Of a DNA stretch of 13,544 bases, positions 9,613-13,544 are shown piece after piece. Each line of letters starts with the position of its first letter. The stretch's first letter is position 1. The position numbers and the translations under genes are program-made. The notes under the pieces were generated by a model, which saw only the letters and a list, made by a program, of their open reading frames with translations, was not told where the DNA came from and searched no databases. This DNA is from JBDZUZ01 sp040255445 (GTDB lineage: Bacteria; Planctomycetota; Phycisphaerae; Phycisphaerales; UBA1924), in the NCBI GenBank assembly GCA_040255445.1, contig JBDZUZ010000103.1, positions 1-13,544 of the forward strand, written 5' to 3'.

Positions 9613-11292
9613 TCACAGCCCGCGGCGACGGTTGCTGATCACGATCAGCACCGTCAGGATCGCCGCGGCGACGAAGCCGGCGATGCCGATGAACGTCAGC
9701 CCCGTTGTCTCACGCGCTGCGAGCACGAGGATCGACGATCCCACGAACATCGCCGCAATGATGAGCGCGAAGGCGATGTTGCGGCTGGCGTGCTCGATCG
9801 TCGAGGTCAGCTTCGCCAGGCCCTTGTGCTCGAGGTTGATCGCGAACCGGTTGCGGCGGAATTGCGTGATCACGAACCGCAGGTCGTCGGGCAGCTTCTC
9901 GACCAGCTCCGTGTAGTTCGACAGGCTCTTGATCAGCCGCTTGCGCATCGCCGGCACGCCGTAGCGCCGCCGCACCAGCCGCTCGACATGCGGCTTGACG
10001 AAGTCGACCATCTCGAACTCGGGGTCGAGGCTGGTGCCCACGGACTCGATCGTCGAGAGCGCCTTGATCAGCAGCACCAGATCGCCCGGGCACTTGATCT
10101 GGTGCGCCCGCAGCTTCTCGAAGAATTCATCGAGCAGCCGGCTCATGTTGAGCCGCTCGAGCGGCGTGTGCTCGAAGTGGCTGATGAAGCCGCGGACATC
10201 CGAGCGGAAGGCACGGTCGTCGAGCTTGGCCGGGTCGGCATCCGCCAGCGCCTGCACCACACCGATCACGCGATCGGCATCGCCGGTGACCACACCCTGC
10301 ACGAGTTCGGCGAGCTGCTCGCTGGTGCGCAGATCGAGCTGCCCGGTCATCCCGCAGTCGATGAAGCAGATCCGCCCGCCCGGGAGCGCGAAGAGGTTGC
10401 CCGGGTGCGGGTCCGCGTGGAAAAAACCGAGGTCCAGGCATTGCCGCAGCACGGCGCGGGCCCCGTTGGCGACGACCGACTTGCGGTCCGCTTCCGAGAG
10501 ATCCCCATCCTTGATCCGCGACAGCAGCACACCGTGGATCTCTTCGAGCGCGAGCACGTTCTCGGTGGTCGCCTCCCAATAGACCCGCGGGAAGTGAACG
10601 CCCTCATCTTCGATGAACGCCTGCCGCAGCCGGTCGGTCGCGCGGGCCTCCTGCGTCAGATCGGTCTCGCGTCCGAGTTCCCTCGCGAATTCACGGACGA
10701 CCTCCTCGGGGTTGTAGCCCAGGTTCGTGAAGTGATTCTCGGCGAACTCCGCGAGCGTGCGGAGGATCTCCAGGTCCGCGTTGGTCACCTCGCGGATCCC
10801 CGGCCGCAGCACCTTGAGCACCACCGAAGCGCCGTTGCGCAGCTTCGCCCGGTGCACCTGCGCCATCGACGCCGCGGCGAGCGGCTCCTCCTCGATCGAC
10901 TCGATGACCTCGGCGTATTCGTCGCCGAACTCCTCCTCGAGCAGCGCCTTGATCTCGGCGAAGGGGACGCGCGGGCAATCGTCCTGCAGCCGCTTGAACT
11001 CCTGAGCCCACTCCGGCGGGATCAGGTCCGGCCGCGTGCTGAGCACCTGGCCCATCTTGATGAAGGTGGGCCCGAGCTCTTCCATCGCGCCGCGGAGCCG
11101 GCCGGCGCGCGTCAGGTTCTGCAGCCCCTCGCGCGGCTTGGCGCCCACGAGCCCGCGCCCCTTGTCCAGGAACCGGTCGAGCCGCAACTCCGACACGACA
11201 TCGTCAAAGCCGTAGCGGACCAGCACCTCGAGGATCTCGCCGTAGCGGCGGATGTTGCGGATGCGCTGCGAGATGGGCGTGAAAGTGCTCAT
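9613..11292 (-). CDS. UbiB/ABC1 (AarF) family atypical kinase-like protein
   Basis: This encodes 559 residues from the ATG before STFTPISQRIRN, which matches the usual length of the family. A longer frame back to 11400 would read through the upstream terminator and is rejected. Family motifs are present: KxGQ in FIKMGQVLSTRPDLIPPEW (Lys79-Gln82), the Ala-rich loop AAAS (139-142) in place of a P-loop, VVLKVLRPG (Lys160), ETDLTQEA (209-216), HADPHPGN (292-299) and the metal-binding DCG (312-314). Two C-terminal transmembrane helices (about 506-524 and 532-553) end in RRRGL. UbiB-type proteins are ATPases or kinases that help extract or move isoprenoid quinone intermediates at the membrane. Planctomycetes mostly use menaquinone, so the partner is uncertain and I give no symbol. 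No strong ribosome binding site is seen. Confidence 0.93.
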   Translation of the reverse strand: MSTFTPISQRIRNIRRYGEILEVLVRYGFDDVVSELRLDRFLDKGRGLVGAKPREGLQNLTRAGRLRGAMEELGPTFIKMGQVLSTRPDLIPPEWAQEFKRLQDDCPRVPFAEIKALLEEEFGDEYAEVIESIEEEPLAAASMAQVHRAKLRNGASVVLKVLRPGIREVTNADLEILRTLAEFAENHFTNLGYNPEEVVREFARELGRETDLTQEARATDRLRQAFIEDEGVHFPRVYWEATTENVLALEEIHGVLLSRIKDGDLSEADRKSVVANGARAVLRQCLDLGFFHADPHPGNLFALPGGRICFIDCGMTGQLDLRTSEQLAELVQGVVTGDADRVIGVVQALADADPAKLDDRAFRSDVRGFISHFEHTPLERLNMSRLLDEFFEKLRAHQIKCPGDLVLLIKALSTIESVGTSLDPEFEMVDFVKPHVERLVRRRYGVPAMRKRLIKSLSNYTELVEKLPDDLRFVITQFRRNRFAINLEHKGLAKLTSTIEHASRNIAFALIIAAMFVGSSILVLAARETTGLTFIGIAGFVAAAILTVLIVISNRRRGL

Positions 11293-11376
11293 TCCGTGGG
11301 GACTGTACTCGGTCCGGGGGATATCGGCCCGCCGCGGTCGCTCCGTTCGGCCGGTCAGGAAATAGCGCAACAGAAA

Positions 11377-11397
11377 GGCCCGGCACGAAGCCGGGCC
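11377..11397 (-). terminator. rho-independent terminator of the secretin N0-like gene
   Basis: On the minus strand an 8-bp stem, GGCCCGGC with its complement, closes a TTCGT loop and is followed by TTTCTGTTG. It lies about 30 bases after the stop at 11428 and upstream of the kinase start, so the kinase gene probably has its own promoter in 11293-11376. Confidence 0.82.
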
Positions 11398-11427
11398 CAC
11401 CTGTGGAGGAGATTGTCAGATCGTGAC

Positions 11428-12429
11428 TCAGCCGCCGCCGGGGCCGGGGCCCTGCGGGCCGCCGCCGCCACCGCCGGTGGAGCCGCCCGGGCCGGGCGCC
11501 GTCACCGGAGCATTCGTGAAACCGTCGATCTTCGAGGTCGCGGTGTCGACGCCGAGCGTCACATAGCGCCGGCCGTTCTGCATGCCCACGCGTGTCGCCC
11601 GGCTGGGCCACCACGGGTAGCCCACGAGCTGGCGGTGCATGTAGTCGGGTCCGTTGACGATCAGGTTCTTCTGGAAGTAGCGAATCGTGGCGCCGTCGCC
11701 GCCGTTGATGACCCACTGCTCGGGCTCGACCAGCGCGGTGATGAGGTCCATCAGCTCCTGAGCCCGCTCGGCGGGCGTGCGCCGCTCGACCTCTTCCTCG
11801 TTCTCCTGGAATGGACTCTGACCGCCGCCGCCGCCCTCGCCCTGCTGCAGCACGCTCTGCAGGTCGAAGTCGGGCGCGTTGTTGTAGTTGGGGATGTCCA
11901 TGATCAGGTCCTGGATCGAGTAGATCTCGACCCGCTTGAACTTGTTCAGGCGATCCTTGGGACCGATCTGGAGCGACCCGGTCGAGCTGAGCTGCCAGGT
12001 GTTGCCGCCCGGGCTGAACGAGTCGCGTCCCGCCTTCTCGAGCACCTTCTCGAGGACATCGAGCGCGGTGCGGCCCTGGAAGTCGGCGGTGATCAGCTCT
12101 TCCTTGTTCATGCCCGAGGTGTTGCGGTCATCGATCCACATCACCTCCATGTCCGCCTGCGTCACATCCTTGATGAACCGCATCACATCCTCGAGACGCG
12201 TCTCGTTGAAGGAGATGGTGATCGGCCGCATCATCTGGCGGAGCGTGTCCCGCTGCGGGATGCCGCTGGAGCGCACGCTCTGACCGCTCTGCAACACGCC
12301 CTGCTGCTGGGCGAACGCGGCCGGCGTCAGCGTGGACACGAGCACGGCGGCCGCCGCGGCGGCCAGCGCGGCCGGGCCACGGGAGCGGGAACGACTGAAA
12401 GAGCCTGGACTGGAAGAGCCTGGACGCAT
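11428..12429 (-). CDS. periplasmic secretin N0/STN-like protein without a secretin barrel
   Basis: This encodes 333 residues. AGAGGA ends six bases before the ATG at 12429, so the frame's extension to 12591 is rejected. A signal peptide with a poly-Ala core (about 20-33) is probably cleaved after AFA (residue 40). Residues about 68-155 resemble the secretin/TonB short N-terminal (N0/STN) fold: ITISFNETRLEDVMRFIKDVTQADMEVMWID, then ITADFQGRTALDVLEKVLEKAG. A second part (about 165-270) has VEIYSIQDLIMDIPNYNNAPDFDL, a Gly-rich loop, ELMDLITALVEPEQWVINGGDGATIRYFQKNLIVNGPDYMHRQL, a layout I associate with planctomycete secretin-like proteins. No barrel-forming secretin domain follows. The protein ends in a Gly/Pro tail after about residue 308. 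It may be a periplasmic scaffold or pilotin-like partner. Function is unknown. Confidence 0.85.
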   Translation of the reverse strand: MRPGSSSPGSFSRSRSRGPAALAAAAAAVLVSTLTPAAFAQQQGVLQSGQSVRSSGIPQRDTLRQMMRPITISFNETRLEDVMRFIKDVTQADMEVMWIDDRNTSGMNKEELITADFQGRTALDVLEKVLEKAGRDSFSPGGNTWQLSSTGSLQIGPKDRLNKFKRVEIYSIQDLIMDIPNYNNAPDFDLQSVLQQGEGGGGGQSPFQENEEEVERRTPAERAQELMDLITALVEPEQWVINGGDGATIRYFQKNLIVNGPDYMHRQLVGYPWWPSRATRVGMQNGRRYVTLGVDTATSKIDGFTNAPVTAPGPGGSTGGGGGGPQGPGPGGG

Positions 12430-12753
12430 CGGATGTCCTCTTGGCACTTGGTTTCCCCGGCCCTGCCCTGTGCGACGGGCGGCCAGGCGTTGGGTCGAGG
12501 CGGCTTGCCTCAGTACCCTACCACCCGCGACGGCAAGCGGTTGCCGATCCTCGCCGGGTGGCGTCCCCAACTCTGACGCCGGGCTTCCCACCCGGTTCCC
12601 GGGTCATCGGCAGGATTCGACCCCGGACATCGCTATCACCCCGCCCGCGAGGTACATCACCGGCGTGTTCGCAGGGCCGCAGGGCACGCCTCGCCCCGGC
12701 GACCCGTCTCCGCGGCGGTCGTGCTCGCCTTGTCAGGGCGGGTGCGCAAGAAG
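12430..12753. other. intergenic region between the secretin N0-like gene and tRNA-Thr
   Basis: It holds the ribosome binding site of the minus-strand gene (revcomp of TCCTCT at 12436-12441). It also holds a stem-loop at 12574-12606, where TGAC plus CCGGG pairs with CCCGG plus GTCA around a 14-base loop with one bulged G. Open frames across it run through the tRNA and look artefactual. No promoter was recognised. Confidence 0.5.
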
Positions 12754-12825
12754 AGCCACCTTGGGGATTTGAACCCCAGACCTATGCTTTACGAAAGCAT
12801 CGCTCTACCGCTGAGCTAAGGTGGC
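12754..12825 (-). tRNA. tRNA-Thr, anticodon CGT
   Basis: The minus strand folds into a full cloverleaf of 72 bases including the discriminator. The acceptor stem is GCCACCT/AGGTGGC, the D arm is GCTC-AGCGGTA-GAGC, and the anticodon stem ATGCT/AGCAT holds the loop TTCGTAA. The T arm is TGGGG-TTCAAAT-CCCCA. The anticodon is CGT, reading ACG threonine codons. The discriminator is U and CCA is not encoded. The type-I short variable loop is AGGTC. Confidence 0.95.
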
Positions 12826-12894
12826 GTCGCGACGGAAAACCGACGCCGCGGGCCGCTGGCGGGCGACCGGAGTCACCGCCGGGCCGGCGAGTCG

Positions 12895-12959
12895 GAAGTA
12901 TCGGCAGGAAGTGGCCGGATGTCCAACCCGGCCGCTGTTCCGGTCAGGCCCGATACCTC
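12895..12959 (-). other. long-stem RNA hairpin downstream of hflX
   Basis: On the minus strand GAGGTATCGG (12959-12950) pairs with CCGATACTTC (12904-12895) over 10 bp with one G-U pair. It encloses an inner hairpin in which GGCCGG pairs with CCGGCC (12913-12918 with 12928-12933). There is no T-tract after it, so it may be a 3' processing or stability structure rather than an intrinsic terminator. Confidence 0.5.
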
Positions 12960-13006
12960 GAACCCCACACCTCGAACCCCACACCTCAAGTCTGAGACCT
13001 CAGTCC
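12944..13006 (-). repeat. array of nine degenerate heptamers across the hflX stop
   Basis: Read on the minus strand from 13006, the sequence divides into nine 7-base units close to GGTNTGA: GGACTGA, GGTCTCA, GACTTGA, GGTGTGG, GGTTCGA, GGTGTGG, GGTTCGA, GGTATCG, GGCCTGA. The hflX stop codon TGA is the end of the first unit. The middle units form a perfect 14-bp tandem repeat. The period breaks at 12943. Confidence 0.75.
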
Positions 13007-13544
13007 TGATTCCACCCCGGGCGGGCCGCTTCCGGCCGCAGGGAGTGGATCGCCACCGCGCGGCCGCTGGTATCCGCCGCCTCGATCCGCGCCCCCGCCG
13101 ACCGGAGTTGGGCAAGGAGCCTGCGTCCGATCCGGGCGTGGATCACCACCGACTGGCCGTCGTCGGGGTAGGTCCGGTCGAGGACCTCGCCGCGGTTCTC
13201 GATGATGTGGATCGTCTTGGAATCCCGGAGGGGGACCGAGACCCGCAGTTCCTCGACTTCGCCGAGCACCGCCTCGCGCGTCCGCGCCACCAGCTCGGCC
13301 TGCCCGGTGGGCGGCGCAAGCGGATCGCCGGAGAGCGCGCACAGCGGGATCGAGTTGGGCACTTTGCGCTGCCAGACCAGGAGCTCGGCGTTGTCTTTGA
13401 GCCGGTCGGCCTTGTTGAGGAGCAGGAGCCGCTCGGGCGGCTTCCAGAACCGGTCCTCATCGTGAGCCGACTTGGCGAGCTCCTCGAAGTGCTCATCCAG
13501 CACGGTGTTCACGGTCTTGTACTGCAGCTCCGCCGCGGGGTCGG
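13000..13544 (-). CDS. hflX: ribosome-associated GTPase HflX, C-terminal part (5' end outside window)
   Basis: The frame is open to the right edge, so about 180 C-terminal residues are seen and the true start is outside; the GTG at 13512 is internal. HflX is a GTPase that binds 50S subunits and splits stalled ribosomes. What is visible is the end of the G domain, with the G4 motif NKAD in LLLLNKADRL and a G5-like ALSGD in PLCALSGDPL. Next comes the HflX C-terminal domain: ELRVSVPLRDSKTIHIIENRGEVLDRTYPDDGQSVVIHARIGRRLLAQL. The leading residues DPAAELQYKTVNTVLDEHF fit the segment before G4. The P-loop and the N-terminal HflX domain cannot be checked. Its stop codon sits in a heptamer repeat array. 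Confidence 0.85.
   Translation of the reverse strand, partial: DPAAELQYKTVNTVLDEHFEELAKSAHDEDRFWKPPERLLLLNKADRLKDNAELLVWQRKVPNSIPLCALSGDPLAPPTGQAELVARTREAVLGEVEELRVSVPLRDSKTIHIIENRGEVLDRTYPDDGQSVVIHARIGRRLLAQLRSAGARIEAADTSGRAVAIHSLRPEAARPGWNQD

Noticed and set aside
11293..11400. N-terminal extension of the UbiB-family protein to 11400
   Set aside because: The extra 36 codons run through the upstream gene's terminator and do not match the family. The ATG at 11292 gives the normal length.
9790..12576. A 928-codon plus-strand open frame antisense to the kinase and secretin-like genes
   Set aside because: Same GC artefact: it crosses two well-supported genes and a terminator, and its translation shows no recognisable motif.
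12441..12995. A 184-codon plus-strand frame with a WGFEPQTYALRKHRSTAELRW segment
   Set aside because: That segment is the translated antisense of tRNA-Thr, a well-known spurious protein pattern.

Overview
The window is GC-rich bacterial chromosome with tightly packed genes, most of them housekeeping. The best guess for the host is a planctomycete, probably of the Phycisphaerae. Three things support this: a secreted protein ending in a PAPGS...hydrophobic...RRRR sorting tail (a PEP-CTERM variant common there), a stand-alone secretin N0-like periplasmic protein of a type common in planctomycetes, and GC-rich dispersed hairpin repeats. The assignment is inferred from family knowledge and was not tested against a database.

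Layout, left to right. Positions 1-459 hold the 3' end of an L-aspartate oxidase gene (nadB, NAD biosynthesis), overlapped by an ATGA junction with an unrecognised lipoprotein gene. A pair of inverted hairpin repeats (REP-like) fills the gap to a convergent, membrane-anchored SAM-methyltransferase gene. Next on the minus strand is a secreted PA-M28-PDZ metallopeptidase. Divergent from it is gcvP, the single-chain glycine decarboxylase, whose start may be a TTG codon with a good ribosome binding site. gcvP ends at a near-perfect intrinsic terminator (14-bp stem).

From 7825 to 9594, two plus-strand genes each have a clear Shine-Dalgarno. One encodes a secreted protein with two DUF4397 repeats and the sorting tail, followed by a terminator. 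The other encodes a helical protein with an 80-residue histone H1-like Lys/Ala tail. Converging on them from the right are a UbiB/ABC1-type atypical kinase gene and, upstream of it, the secretin N0-like protein gene with its own terminator. Further right are tRNA-Thr(CGT) and the 3' part of hflX (ribosome-associated GTPase), both on the minus strand. The hflX stop codon lies inside a run of nine degenerate heptamers, followed by a long-stem RNA hairpin.

The genes do not form one pathway. The only likely co-translated pair is nadB and the lipoprotein. I found no CRISPR array, insertion sequence, prophage or defence island, and no convincing new multi-gene system. The most distinctive non-coding features are the REP-like pair and the heptamer array. 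The most distinctive proteins are the histone-tailed protein, the barrel-less secretin-like protein and the nadB-coupled lipoprotein.
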